A stretch of 64,000 nucleotides of DNA, taken from contig NZ_NSDJ01000001.1 in assembly GCF_003610915.1 (NCBI RefSeq), forward strand, positions 1,054,001-1,118,000, given 5' to 3'. The position numbers and the translations under genes were made by a program. Source of the DNA: Rahnella variigena (lineage in GTDB: Bacteria > Pseudomonadota > Gammaproteobacteria > Enterobacterales > Enterobacteriaceae). The stretch's first letter is position 1. Every line of letters begins with the position of its first letter. Below the pieces are notes generated by a model. It was not told the DNA's origin. It saw only the letters and a list, made by a program, of their open reading frames with translations, and ran no database searches. Below are positions 46,554-54,907 of this stretch, in pieces.

Positions 46554-47930
46554 ATGAGATTCTCTATGCAACATCATTCCCTGCGACAATCATTTAAAAA
46601 CACCTTTCTAAGCCCCGCAGATAAAGCACTCTGGACGCTGGCGTTACCGATGATTTTTTCCAATATCACGGTGCCTCTTCTTGGTCTGGTGGATACCGCA
46701 GTGATCGGTCATCTCGACAGTGCCGATTATCTCGGTGGTGTGGCGGTTGGTTCGATGGTCACGACTTTCCTCTTCATGATGCTGCTGTTTTTGCGCATGA
46801 GCACCACCGGCATGACCGCACAGGCGCTGGGCGCAAAAGACAATCAGTTGCTGGCACGTGCTTTTGTGCAGCCCTTTTTGCTGGCGGTGCTGGCCGGTGT
46901 CATCATCCTGTTATTTCGCCATCCGCTGATGGAGCTGGCGTTTCATGTCGTGGGTGGCAGTCAGTCGGTGCTGGAACAGGCGAGGCTGTTTATCGAAATC
47001 CGCTGGTACAGTGCGCCTGCTTCTCTGGCGAATCTGGTGATCCTCGGCTGGTTGCTGGGCATCCAGTATATTCGCGGGCCGGTGATTTTGCTGATCGCGG
47101 GAAATCTGCTGAATATTATTCTGGATATCTGGCTGGTAATGGGGCTGGGGCTGAACGTACGTGGTGCGGCAATGGCAACTGCCAGTGCAGAGTATTTCAC
47201 GTTGTTCATCGGGCTGTATTTTGTCTGGCGTGTCATGAAACGACGCGGTATCACCGGTGCAGAAATCACCGGTGCGTGGCGCGGTAATTTGCGCCGTCTT
47301 CTCGGACTTAACCGCGACATCATGCTGCGCTCATTGCTGTTGCAGCTATGCTTTGCCTCACTGACCATACTGGGTGCGCGGCTGGGCAGCCACATTGTTG
47401 CGGTCAACGCTGTTCTGATGAACCTGCTGACCTTTACCGCATTTGCACTCGACGGCTTTGCGTATGCCATCGAAGCCCATTCCGGTGAGGCATTCGGTGC
47501 GCGCAATCGCGAAAAGCTGCTCAACGTGTGGCATGCCGCGTGCCGTCAGGCCGGACTGGTGGCGCTGGCCTTTGCGCTAATTTATGCCGTAGCCGGCGGG
47601 GCGATTATAAATGCGCTCACATCACTCCCCGAATTGCGCGAGCTGGCGGATCATTACCTCGGCTGGCAAATTGTATTGCCGCTGGTGGCGGTCTGGTGTT
47701 ATCTGCTCGACGGGATGTTTATCGGTGCCACGCGCGGGCGGGATATGCGTAACAGCATGGTGGTTGCTGCGCTTGGTTACGGGCTGACGCTTATGACCTT
47801 ACCGGTGCTGGGAAACCATGCGTTATGGCTGGCGCTGACCGTCTTCCTCGGCTTGCGCGGGATTTCACTGGGCTGGATATGGCGTCGTTACTGGCAGCGC
47901 GATACCTGGTTTTCTTCTCCCGGACACTGA
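46554..47930 (+). CDS. dinF: MATE family efflux protein DinF
   Basis: DinF is a 12-segment multidrug/oxidative-stress exporter of the MATE family, SOS-inducible in E. coli through cotranscription with lexA. The 458-residue protein (459 in E. coli) starts near LSPADKALWTLALPMIFSNI, with TVPLLGLVDTAVIGHL as MATE motif. The ATG at 46554 has no clear ribosome-binding site; an ATG 12 bp later (46566) is possible. The 286-bp gap after lexA holds a repeat and a terminator-like hairpin, so SOS control may be weaker here. Confidence 0.92.
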   Translation: MRFSMQHHSLRQSFKNTFLSPADKALWTLALPMIFSNITVPLLGLVDTAVIGHLDSADYLGGVAVGSMVTTFLFMMLLFLRMSTTGMTAQALGAKDNQLLARAFVQPFLLAVLAGVIILLFRHPLMELAFHVVGGSQSVLEQARLFIEIRWYSAPASLANLVILGWLLGIQYIRGPVILLIAGNLLNIILDIWLVMGLGLNVRGAAMATASAEYFTLFIGLYFVWRVMKRRGITGAEITGAWRGNLRRLLGLNRDIMLRSLLLQLCFASLTILGARLGSHIVAVNAVLMNLLTFTAFALDGFAYAIEAHSGEAFGARNREKLLNVWHAACRQAGLVALAFALIYAVAGGAIINALTSLPELRELADHYLGWQIVLPLVAVWCYLLDGMFIGATRGRDMRNSMVVAALGYGLTLMTLPVLGNHALWLALTVFLGLRGISLGWIWRRYWQRDTWFSSPGH

Positions 47931-48121
47931 ATTGGCAGTGTTTTATCAAAGAGATAAATGTTCTTTTGCCGTTATTTCCTGCTTTGGAATAATCCTAATA
48001 ATGGTTTTTATCCCTGTTCGGAGAGGATTAATCCAGATTCTCTACTAACCTTAGAAGTGTTAAGGACGGGCTGCCGGAACAAAACGCAGCTCCATAAACC
48101 CAAGGTAACAGGAGATATTTT

Positions 48122-48331
48122 ATGAATAAGGACCAAGCCGACGGTAACTGGAAACAGTTCAAAGGGAAAGTGAAAGAAAAATGGGGCAAACTGACCGATG
48201 ACGACCTGACAGTGGTTGAAGGTAAACGTGATCAGTTGGTTGGTAAGATTCAGGAGCGTTACGGCTATCAGAAAGATCAGGCCGAGAAAGAGCTCAAGGA
48301 ATGGGAAACCAGCAACAAATATCACTGGTAA
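48122..48331 (+). CDS. yjbJ: CsbD family stress protein YjbJ
   Basis: A small, highly charged 69-residue protein of the CsbD family, abundant under stress and stationary phase (RpoS) in E. coli. It starts MNKDQADGNWKQFKGKVKEK and carries the family pattern WKQFKGKVKEKWGKLTDDDL. It is predicted helical, with no signal peptide. The ribosome-binding site AGGAG precedes the ATG. Its molecular role is not established. Confidence 0.95.
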   Translation: MNKDQADGNWKQFKGKVKEKWGKLTDDDLTVVEGKRDQLVGKIQERYGYQKDQAEKELKEWETSNKYHW

Positions 48332-48360
48332 TACGCGACTCCCCCTCGCGTGTCAGTGAC

Positions 48361-48492
48361 GTATCCTGAGATTTAGCTGCTCCTACCCGGAACGCTTCAG
48401 GATACGGGTACACGGATGTACCCAACTTTATGTCTTCACTACTTAATGTCTTCACTTATTAGCTTTTGTACTTCACTTCTTAGCTTTTTCAC
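48361..48492. repeat. Inverted and tandem repeats downstream of yjbJ
   Basis: GTATCCTGA (48361-48369) pairs with TCAGGATAC (48397-48405), then GGGTACA-CGGA-TGTACCC (48406-48423) forms a second hairpin. After these, a 21-bp unit starting TTCACTTATTAGC is repeated in tandem (48451-48471 and 48472-48492, three mismatches), and TGTCTTCACT occurs twice just before. The first hairpins may terminate yjbJ. The T-rich repeats look like slippage products. Confidence 0.6.
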
Positions 48493-48534
48493 ATACTCAG
48501 CTTCAGTAAATCCCCGCTCAAATACCTAAATCCC

Positions 48535-49044
48535 TTAGCGTTTTTTCACCACAATACTGTGGTCATGATCGCAGTGCTCATGGCTGTCACAGGTTTCCAC
48601 AACCTTACATTCTCCGCATAAACCGTGGGCTTCCACGACAGAATGGCGAAGCTCAAAGCCGGATTCCGTCGCCAGTTTCGCCAGACGCTCTTCAATACCG
48701 TCAGTGGTTTTTTCTGTCACCAGCCCGCATCGGTCGCAGATGAACAGCGCAGACGTGTGGCTCGGCTCTTCGAAATGGTGGCAAAGCACGTAGCTGTTAG
48801 CCGACTCAACCCGATGGATAAAGCCTTGTTCAAGCAGAAAATCCAGCGCGCGGTAAACGGTTGGCGGTTTTGCCTGTGGCTCGCTGACACGCAGCAGATC
48901 CAGCAAATCGTAGGCGCTGATGGCACCGGGTTGTTGCGCCATCAGGCGCAGTACTTCCAGCCGCTGCGGCGTAAGACGAACATTGCGCTGCTGGCAAAGT
49001 TCTTCAGCTTGCGAAAGTAATTTTTCCGGATTATTCAGGGTCAT
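48535..49044 (-). CDS. zur: Zinc uptake regulator Zur
   Basis: Zur is the Fur-family repressor of zinc uptake genes, active when zinc-bound. The 169-residue protein has the winged helix (RLTPQRLEVLRLM, KPPTVYRALDFLLEQGF) and structural zinc Cys in FICDRCG and in the C-terminal HGLCGECKVVETC, with a His-rich tail CDSHEHCDHDHS. The ATG at 49044 matches the family start. An in-frame ATG at 49089 leaves almost no leader after the likely -10 (GATAAAAT on the minus strand). Divergent from dusA. Confidence 0.95.
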   Translation of the reverse strand: MTLNNPEKLLSQAEELCQQRNVRLTPQRLEVLRLMAQQPGAISAYDLLDLLRVSEPQAKPPTVYRALDFLLEQGFIHRVESANSYVLCHHFEEPSHTSALFICDRCGLVTEKTTDGIEERLAKLATESGFELRHSVVEAHGLCGECKVVETCDSHEHCDHDHSIVVKKR

Positions 49045-49290
49045 AGCAACGTTCTCTGAGCGCAGATTGGGATCGATAGGCCACATCATGCGACCATTGT
49101 TGATTTTATCATGCTTAGGCTAAAACGACGAATTATGCGCCATTCATTAAGATGTATTGCGGCGACGTTATTTCTCTGCACGATGGCGCAGGATGCCGAA
49201 TCTTTGTTCTGTGGTATAATCACCGATTAACTTCTCTCTGGCGTTGCGTCAGAGAGAGCGCCACGAACCCCTTCAGCGAATGTCAGGCCG

Positions 49291-50319
49291 ATGTCAGAAA
49301 CTCAACACGCAATGCCCCAGACCACTCCGTTTTCCGCTCAGCGTTTTTCCGTTGCGCCGATGCTCGACTGGACCGATCGCCACTGTCGCCATTTTCACCG
49401 GCTGATGACCGGCCAGACGTTGCTGTACACCGAAATGGTGACTACCGGTGCCATTATTCATGGCAAAGGGGATTATCTCGGGTTTGGCGACGCTGAACAT
49501 CCGGTGTCATTGCAGCTTGGCGGCAGCAATCCTGCCGATCTGGCACATTGCGCTAAACTGGCAGAAGAACGCGGTTATGACGAAATTAACCTCAACGTCG
49601 GTTGCCCGTCGGATCGCGTGCAGAACGGCATGTTTGGTGCCTGTCTGATGGGGCAGGCGTCGCTGGTAGCGGACTGCATCAAAGCCATGCGCGATGTGGT
49701 TTCAATTCCGGTGACGGTCAAAACCCGTATCGGTATTGACGATCAGGACAGCTACGAATTCCTGTGTGATTTCATCCGTCAGGTGTCTGAAAACGGCGGC
49801 TGCGATACCTTTATTATCCATGCGCGCAAAGCCTGGCTTTCCGGTCTCAGCCCGAAAGAAAACCGTGAAATCCCGCCGCTCGATTACCCGCGTGTGTATC
49901 AGCTTAAGCGTGATTTCCCGCAGCTGACGATGGCGATTAACGGCGGCATTAAAACGCTCGAAGAAGCCAAAACGCATCTGCAATTTATGGATGGCGTGAT
50001 GGTCGGTCGCGAGGCTTACCAGAATCCGGGCATGTTGCTGAACGTCGATCGCGAGCTGTTTGGCTCCGACGTGCCGCTGAAAACCGGGCCGGATATTATC
50101 CGCGCGCTGTATCCGTATATCGAAGCGGAACTGAGTAAAGGCACCTATCTGGGCCACATTACCCGCCATATTCTTGGTCTGTTCCAGGGCGTGCCGGGCG
50201 CACGTCAGTTCCGTCGTCACCTGAGTGAGAACGCTCATAAAGCCGGCGCGGGCATTGATGTGGTTGAACAGGCATTGCAGATGGTCGCTCAGCAACAGGA
50301 AATGGCGGCACAGGCCTGA
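49291..50319 (+). CDS. dusA: tRNA-dihydrouridine(20/20a) synthase
   Basis: DusA is the FMN enzyme that reduces U20/U20a in the tRNA D-loop. The 342-residue protein has [15 protein letters not shown], the catalytic Cys105 in [12 protein letters not shown] and the FMN-binding [11 protein letters not shown] and [11 protein letters not shown] segments. A TATAAT at 49215-49220 is a likely -10. The 5' end of dusA is a common integration site for mobile elements, but none is inserted here. pspG follows after a sigma-54 promoter. Confidence 0.97.
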   Translation: MSETQHAMPQTTPFSAQRFSVAPMLDWTDRHCRHFHRLMTGQTLLYTEMVTTGAIIHGKGDYLGFGDAEHPVSLQLGGSNPADLAHCAKLAEERGYDEINLNVGCPSDRVQNGMFGACLMGQASLVADCIKAMRDVVSIPVTVKTRIGIDDQDSYEFLCDFIRQVSENGGCDTFIIHARKAWLSGLSPKENREIPPLDYPRVYQLKRDFPQLTMAINGGIKTLEEAKTHLQFMDGVMVGREAYQNPGMLLNVDRELFGSDVPLKTGPDIIRALYPYIEAELSKGTYLGHITRHILGLFQGVPGARQFRRHLSENAHKAGAGIDVVEQALQMVAQQQEMAAQA

Positions 50320-50326
50320 AAATCAG

Positions 50327-50364
50327 GTGAGTAAAATCACTATCTGTTAGTCAAATTTACTATC
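50327..50364 (+). promoter_or_regulatory. Tandem upstream activating sites, probably for PspF
   Basis: GTGAGTAAAATCACTATC (50327-50344) and GTTAGTCAAATTTACTATC (50346-50364) are near-copies with internal dyad symmetry (AGT...ACT). They lie 70-110 bp upstream of the sigma-54 promoter, the usual position for enhancer sites. Confidence 0.6.
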
Positions 50365-50435
50365 TTTTCGCAGGCCATTCGTGCCTGCGAAATATTTTCT
50401 TCTTGTAATTCAATCCATTATTTATCCCGTCACAC

Positions 50436-50451
50436 TGGCACGTTTCTTGTA
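50436..50451 (+). promoter_or_regulatory. Sigma-54 promoter of pspG
   Basis: TGGCAC-GTTTC-TTGTA fits the -24/-12 consensus TGGCAC-N5-TTGCW with one change. It is 61 bp before the pspG ATG. Phage-shock response (PspF) control is expected, as in E. coli. Confidence 0.85.
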
Positions 50452-50511
50452 ATAGCTAACGTGTGTTCTGACATCACGTCTTATTGCACATGGCTTATTA
50501 AGGAGCACCCG

Positions 50512-50748
50512 ATGCTGGAAATTCTCTTCGTGCTTGGTTTTTTCTTTATGCTGATGCTGACCGGCATTTCGCTGCTGGGCATGATCGCTGCGCTGATCGT
50601 CGCATTCGCAGTAATGATGTTGGGTGGCTTTCTGGCGATTGTTATAAAAATGTTGCCTTGGCTGATTTTGGCCGTGGTTGCCGTGTGGATTTACCGGGCA
50701 TTTATCAAACCGGATCAGCCAAAATATCGCCGCCGCCGTTTACCGTAA
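50512..50748 (+). CDS. pspG: Envelope stress protein PspG
   Basis: PspG is a small inner-membrane effector of the phage shock response, helping cells cope with loss of membrane potential. The 78-residue protein (80 in E. coli) starts MLEILFVLGFFFMLMLTGIS. It has two to three hydrophobic stretches and a basic tail KYRRRRLP. The ATG at 50512 has AAGGAG upstream. The frame is open back to a GTG at 50461, but that lies at the predicted transcription start and cannot be used. Confidence 0.93.
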   Translation: MLEILFVLGFFFMLMLTGISLLGMIAALIVAFAVMMLGGFLAIVIKMLPWLILAVVAVWIYRAFIKPDQPKYRRRRLP

Positions 50749-50855
50749 TTTCTACTGTCGATAAGTAGTTTCTGTAACTGCATGAAATACTGGTGATTAG
50801 CGGGGGTATTTTGAGCACAAAAAAATGTAACCGTTGCAGCGATAACTTTTGCTTA

Positions 50856-50871
50856 TGTGCTAGCGATCACA
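50856..50871. promoter_or_regulatory. CRP-like site
   Basis: TGTGC-TAGCGA-TCACA matches 9 of 10 core positions of TGTGA-N6-TCACA. It lies in the gene-free pspG-qor gap, 108 bp after pspG. What it controls is uncertain. Confidence 0.6.
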
Positions 50872-50929
50872 AGCTGGGTCAGAATGTGCGGTCGAAATGC
50901 ATAAATCATATTTTTTAACATGGGTGACT

Positions 50930-51124
50930 GTTAGGATGGAATTCATTGGCAGCCGTCAGGCTGTAAACCGAATTCATCAAGTCCGCTGAGGCATACAATA
51001 GTCGCTTAAGTGACATCGCCCTGCGGATTTACCCGGCAGTACCCTACAGCAGTACCCGTCTGAAATCAGAGGTCGTCTGAGTCAGACAGTAAGAAAGGCT
51101 TTCACATCTGTGAAAGCCTTTTTT
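50930..51124 (+). ncRNA. Candidate small RNA or structured 3' UTR between pspG and qor
   Basis: The 395-bp gap has no conserved protein frame I can recognise. It holds the CRP-like site, a possible -10 (CATAAA at 50900 or TACAAT at 50995), hairpin-forming sequence (CAGCC-GTCA-GGCTG), CAGTACCC twice 12 bp apart, GTCTGA/TCAGAC, and a strong plus-strand terminator at 51094-51124. The terminator is 346 bp after the pspG stop, so a separate RNA or a long processed 3' UTR is likely. An ATG-initiated 17-codon frame (50937-50990) is also present. Boundaries are approximate. Confidence 0.4.
51094..51124 (+). terminator. Strong intrinsic terminator
   Basis: AAAGGCTTTCAC-ATCT-GTGAAAGCCTTT is a perfect 12-bp hairpin followed by TTT on the plus strand. 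It is 20 bp from the convergent qor stop and could also serve qor in the other direction, though that side has a weaker T run. Confidence 0.93.
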
Positions 51125-51143
51125 GCATTGGCTTAGGGAACTG

Positions 51144-52127
51144 TTATGGGATCAGTAAACTTGAGCCTTGTGTCACGCGGCTTTCCAGCGTTTCGTGCGC
51201 GCGTCTGGCTTCGGAGAGCGGGAATTTCTGCGCATCGCTGACGTCCACTTTTATCGCGCCGCTGGCAATCAGTGAAAACAGCTCGCTGCTCGCCTGTGCC
51301 AGTTCTTCGCGGTTGGTCACGTAGCCATTCAGGGAAGGGCGCGTCACGAACAGCGAACCTTTCTGATTGAGGATCGCCAGATCCACGCCTTTCACCGGGC
51401 CGGAAGCATTGCCGAAACTGACCAGCAAACCGCGACGTTTCAGGCTGTTCAGCGATTTCTCAAAGGTGTCTTTACCGACGGAATCGTACACCACACCGAC
51501 TTTTTCGCCGCCGGTCAGCTCCGCCACGCGGGTCGCGATATCTTCTTTCTGATAATTAATCGTCGCCCAGGCACCGGCCTGTTTCGCGCGTTCGGCTTTT
51601 TCGTCCGAACCCACAGTTCCGATCAGTTTAACGCCCAGCGCTTTCGCCCACTGGCAGGCAATCAGACCGACGCCACCGGCCGCAGCATGGAAAAGAATGG
51701 TTTCGCCGGCCTGCACTTCGTGGGTCTGGCGCAGTAAATAGTAAACCGTCAGTCCTTTGAGGAAGGACGCCGCCGCCTGTTCAAAACTGATGGCATCCGG
51801 CAGCAGGGCGATTTTTTCCTGCGGCACGTTATGGAATTCACTGTAAGCACCGAGCGCCGATTGCGCGTAGACCACGCGGTCGCCCGGCTTAATACCGGTC
51901 ACGTCGCTGCCGACTTTACTGACAATCCCTGCCGCTTCAGTCCCTAAACCGGCCGGAAAACTGGCGGGCGCATAAAGACCGCTGCGCACGTAAGTGTCGA
52001 TATAGTTGATACCGATGGCCTTATTCTCAACCTGAACTTCGCCAGCCTGCGGATCTTGTGGCTGATAATCAACGTATTGCAGAACGTCTGGAGTGCCTGT
52101 TTCAGAAAACTGGATGCGCTTTGCCAT
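51144..52127 (-). CDS. qor: NADPH:quinone oxidoreductase (zeta-crystallin type)
   Basis: Qor is a zinc-free medium-chain dehydrogenase reducing quinones with NADPH. The 327-residue protein (same length as E. coli) starts MAKRIQFSETGTPDVLQYVD. The nucleotide-binding loop is HAAAGGVGLIACQWAK, and the Qor signature region is QAAASFLKGLTVYYLL. It is divergent from dnaB, about 180 bp between starts, as in E. coli. Confidence 0.96.
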   Translation of the reverse strand: MAKRIQFSETGTPDVLQYVDYQPQDPQAGEVQVENKAIGINYIDTYVRSGLYAPASFPAGLGTEAAGIVSKVGSDVTGIKPGDRVVYAQSALGAYSEFHNVPQEKIALLPDAISFEQAAASFLKGLTVYYLLRQTHEVQAGETILFHAAAGGVGLIACQWAKALGVKLIGTVGSDEKAERAKQAGAWATINYQKEDIATRVAELTGGEKVGVVYDSVGKDTFEKSLNSLKRRGLLVSFGNASGPVKGVDLAILNQKGSLFVTRPSLNGYVTNREELAQASSELFSLIASGAIKVDVSDAQKFPLSEARRAHETLESRVTQGSSLLIP

Positions 52128-52309
52128 GTTTTTCCCTCGTGATGGAGTCTGATTTCAACCCTAGGCTAAATGTCCGGGACAATCCAGATTTTCGGCACTA
52201 AGGGTTAATACCCTTTTGAAATGGTTTATACTGTCGCGCGAGTCTGGCTCTGATTTTTAGAAACCGGACGCTCATAAAACAGGCGCTTAGAGCAGGAACT
52301 ACTCCACAG

Positions 52310-53716
52310 ATGGCAGCAAAAAAACCGACCAATCAACAGAACGAAAACCGCGATCGCCAGATGGAAGGATTGAAACTTCCGCCGCATTCGCTGGAAGCTG
52401 AACAATCCGTTCTGGGCGGGCTGATGCTGGATAACGAACGCTGGGATAACGTCGCCGAGCGTGTGGTCAGCAATGACTTCTTCAGCCGCCCGCATCGCCT
52501 GATTTTCACCGAAATGCAGCGTTTGCTGGAGATGAGCAAACCGATCGACCTGATTACGCTTTCTGAATCCCTGGAACAGAAAGGTGAACTGGATTCCGTC
52601 GGCGGTTTCGCCTATCTGGCAGAACTCTCGAAAAACACCCCAAGTGCAGCGAACATCGGCGCTTATGCCGACATCGTGCGTGAACGCGCAGTCGTTCGCG
52701 AAATGATTTCCGTCGCCAATGAAATTGCCGATGCGGGTTATGATCCGCAGGGGCGCAGCAGCGAAGACCTGCTGGACTTAGCCGAATCCCGCGTATTCCA
52801 GATTGCCGAATCCCGCGCCAGTAAAGACGAAGGCCCTAAAAGCATCGACCGTATTCTGGAAAGCACCGTTTCGCGTATCGAAGAATTGTTCCAGCGCCCG
52901 CACGACGGCGTAACCGGTGTGTCCACCGGCTATGCGGATCTCGATAAGAAAACCGCCGGTTTGCAAAAATCGGATCTGATCATCGTGGCGGCACGTCCGT
53001 CGATGGGTAAAACCACGTTTGCGATGAACCTCGCCGAAAATGCGGCGATGATGCAGGATAAACCGGTCTTAATCTTCAGTCTTGAGATGCCCGGCGACCA
53101 GATCATGATGCGTATGCTGGCGTCGCTTTCCCGCGTTGACCAGACCAAAATCCGTACCGGTCAGCTTGATGACGAAGACTGGGCGCGAATTTCCAGCACC
53201 ATGGGGATTCTGCTCGAAAAACGTAACATGTATATCGATGACTCGTCCGGCCTGACGCCGACGGAAGTCCGTTCGCGCGCGCGCCGTATCTTCCGTGAAC
53301 ACGGCGGTCTGAGCCTGATCATGATCGACTATCTCCAGCTGATGCGCGTTCCGTCGCTGTCCGATAACCGTACGCTGGAAATCGCCGAAATCTCCCGCTC
53401 GCTTAAAGCGCTGGCGAAAGAATTGCAGGTGCCGGTGGTGGCGCTGTCGCAGCTGAACCGAAGCCTGGAGCAACGTGCCGATAAACGCCCGGTCAACTCC
53501 GACTTACGTGAATCCGGCTCAATCGAGCAGGACGCCGACTTAATCATGTTCATCTATCGTGACGAGGTTTATCACGATAACAGTGAAGAAAAAGGCATCG
53601 CGCAAATCATCCTCGGTAAACAACGTAACGGCCCGATCGGTACCGTTCGCCTGACCTTTAACGGTCAGTGGTCACGATTTGATAATTACGGCGGCCCGCA
53701 ATACGACGAAGATTAA
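52310..53716 (+). CDS. dnaB: Replicative DNA helicase DnaB
   Basis: DnaB is the hexameric 5'-3' helicase of the replication fork. The 468-residue protein (471 in E. coli) has the N-terminal collar domain (about 25-175), linker helix, and RecA-like domain with Walker A ARPSMGKTT, Walker B LIMIDYLQLM and the C-terminal DNA-binding and arginine-finger segments. No intein interrupts it. alr follows about 110 bp downstream, with a small palindromic repeat between. Confidence 0.99.
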   Translation: MAAKKPTNQQNENRDRQMEGLKLPPHSLEAEQSVLGGLMLDNERWDNVAERVVSNDFFSRPHRLIFTEMQRLLEMSKPIDLITLSESLEQKGELDSVGGFAYLAELSKNTPSAANIGAYADIVRERAVVREMISVANEIADAGYDPQGRSSEDLLDLAESRVFQIAESRASKDEGPKSIDRILESTVSRIEELFQRPHDGVTGVSTGYADLDKKTAGLQKSDLIIVAARPSMGKTTFAMNLAENAAMMQDKPVLIFSLEMPGDQIMMRMLASLSRVDQTKIRTGQLDDEDWARISSTMGILLEKRNMYIDDSSGLTPTEVRSRARRIFREHGGLSLIMIDYLQLMRVPSLSDNRTLEIAEISRSLKALAKELQVPVVALSQLNRSLEQRADKRPVNSDLRESGSIEQDADLIMFIYRDEVYHDNSEEKGIAQIILGKQRNGPIGTVRLTFNGQWSRFDNYGGPQYDED

Positions 53717-53737
53717 CTTCCCGGGTTTTGAATTTAT

Positions 53738-53773
53738 CCCTCCCCTTTCACAAGGGGAGGTTAGGTGGGGTTT
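53738..53773. repeat. REP-like element, family R2 copy 1
   Basis: CCCTCCCC-TTTCACAA-GGGGAGG followed by TTAGGTGGGGTTT. The same pattern occurs twice near the right end of the window, one copy inverted. It lies between dnaB and alr and may act as a terminator or mRNA stabiliser. Confidence 0.7.
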
Positions 53774-53824
53774 GGTTCTCAGCCCTGCTATCAGAAACTC
53801 TCAATTTCATGCAAAGGACTTAAA

Positions 53825-54904
53825 ATGAAAGCGGCTACGGCTGTCATTGATCGCCGCGCTCTGCGACACAATCTGCAACGGGTGCGTCATCTGGCGCCAC
53901 AAAGTCGTCTGGTTGCGGTAGTGAAAGCAAACGCTTATGGGCACGGTCTGTTAGAGACGGTGCATAGCTTGCAGGATGCCGATTATTACGGCGTTTCCCG
54001 TCTCAGCGAAGCACTGATGCTGCGCAAGGCCGATGTCGTTAAACCTGTTCTTCTCCTCGAAGGTTTTTTCTCCGCCAGTGAATTACCGTTGCTGACTGAA
54101 CATCAGCTGGATACCGCCGTTCACAGCATCGAGCAGCTCGACGCGCTGGAAAGCGCTGACCTCGCGCGTCCGCTGAATGTCTGGCTGAAAATCGATACGG
54201 GTATGCACCGTTTGGGCGTTCATCCTGCACAGGCCGACGCGTTTTATCAGCGCCTGAGTGCCTGCAAAAATGTCGTTCAGCCGGTCAATATCATGAGTCA
54301 TTTCTGCCGTGCCGATGAACCGGAAAGCGATGCCACAACGAATCAACTGAACAGCTTTAACGCGTTTGCTGAAGGCAAGCCGGGGCAGAAATCGATCGCG
54401 GCTTCCGGCGGGATTTTGCTGTGGCCGGAATCGCATATGAATCTGGTTCGTCCCGGCATTATTTTGTACGGCGTCTCGCCGATGGAAACCGGAACGGCCA
54501 GCGATTTCGGGCTGAAACCGGTCATGACGCTGACGTCCAGTCTGATCGCCGTGCGTGAGCATGCTGCCGGTGAACCGGTCGGTTATGGCAGTACGTGGGT
54601 CAGCGATCGCGACACTCGTCTGGGCGTCGTGGCGATGGGCTATGGCGACGGGTATCCGCGCAGTGCGCCGAACGGTACGCCGGTGCTGGTCAATGGCCGG
54701 GAAGTGCCGGTTGCCGGGCGCGTGTCGATGGACATGATCACCGTGGATTTAGGGCCGGAATCGACAGATAGCGTTGGCGATGAAGTGATTTTCTGGGGCG
54801 AAAAATTACCGGTTGAGCGCATTGCGCAGGCAACCGGTATCAGTGCTTATGAGCTGATTACCCAGCTCAGCGAGCGCGTTGCCCGCATTTATACTGGCGA
54901 CTAA
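53825..54904 (+). CDS. alr: Alanine racemase, biosynthetic
   Basis: Alr makes D-alanine for peptidoglycan. The 359-residue PLP enzyme has the cofactor Lys34 in [10 protein letters not shown], the catalytic Tyr region [11 protein letters not shown] and the MGYGDGYPR segment. The ATG at 53825, with AAAGGA upstream, gives the E. coli length. An open frame extends to 53765 through the R2 repeat but is not conserved. The dnaB-alr order is that of E. coli; tyrB, next in E. coli, is here displaced by four inserted genes. Confidence 0.97.
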   Translation: MKAATAVIDRRALRHNLQRVRHLAPQSRLVAVVKANAYGHGLLETVHSLQDADYYGVSRLSEALMLRKADVVKPVLLLEGFFSASELPLLTEHQLDTAVHSIEQLDALESADLARPLNVWLKIDTGMHRLGVHPAQADAFYQRLSACKNVVQPVNIMSHFCRADEPESDATTNQLNSFNAFAEGKPGQKSIAASGGILLWPESHMNLVRPGIILYGVSPMETGTASDFGLKPVMTLTSSLIAVREHAAGEPVGYGSTWVSDRDTRLGVVAMGYGDGYPRSAPNGTPVLVNGREVPVAGRVSMDMITVDLGPESTDSVGDEVIFWGEKLPVERIAQATGISAYELITQLSERVARIYTGD

Positions 54905-54907
54905 ACC

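Noticed and set aside
49100..49290. Integrated element at the 5' end of dusA
   Set aside because: The site is a known hotspot, but the zur-dusA gap is short and contains no integrase or att-like duplication.
50461..50511. N-terminal extension of pspG from a GTG
   Set aside because: It begins at the predicted sigma-54 start site and lacks a ribosome-binding site.
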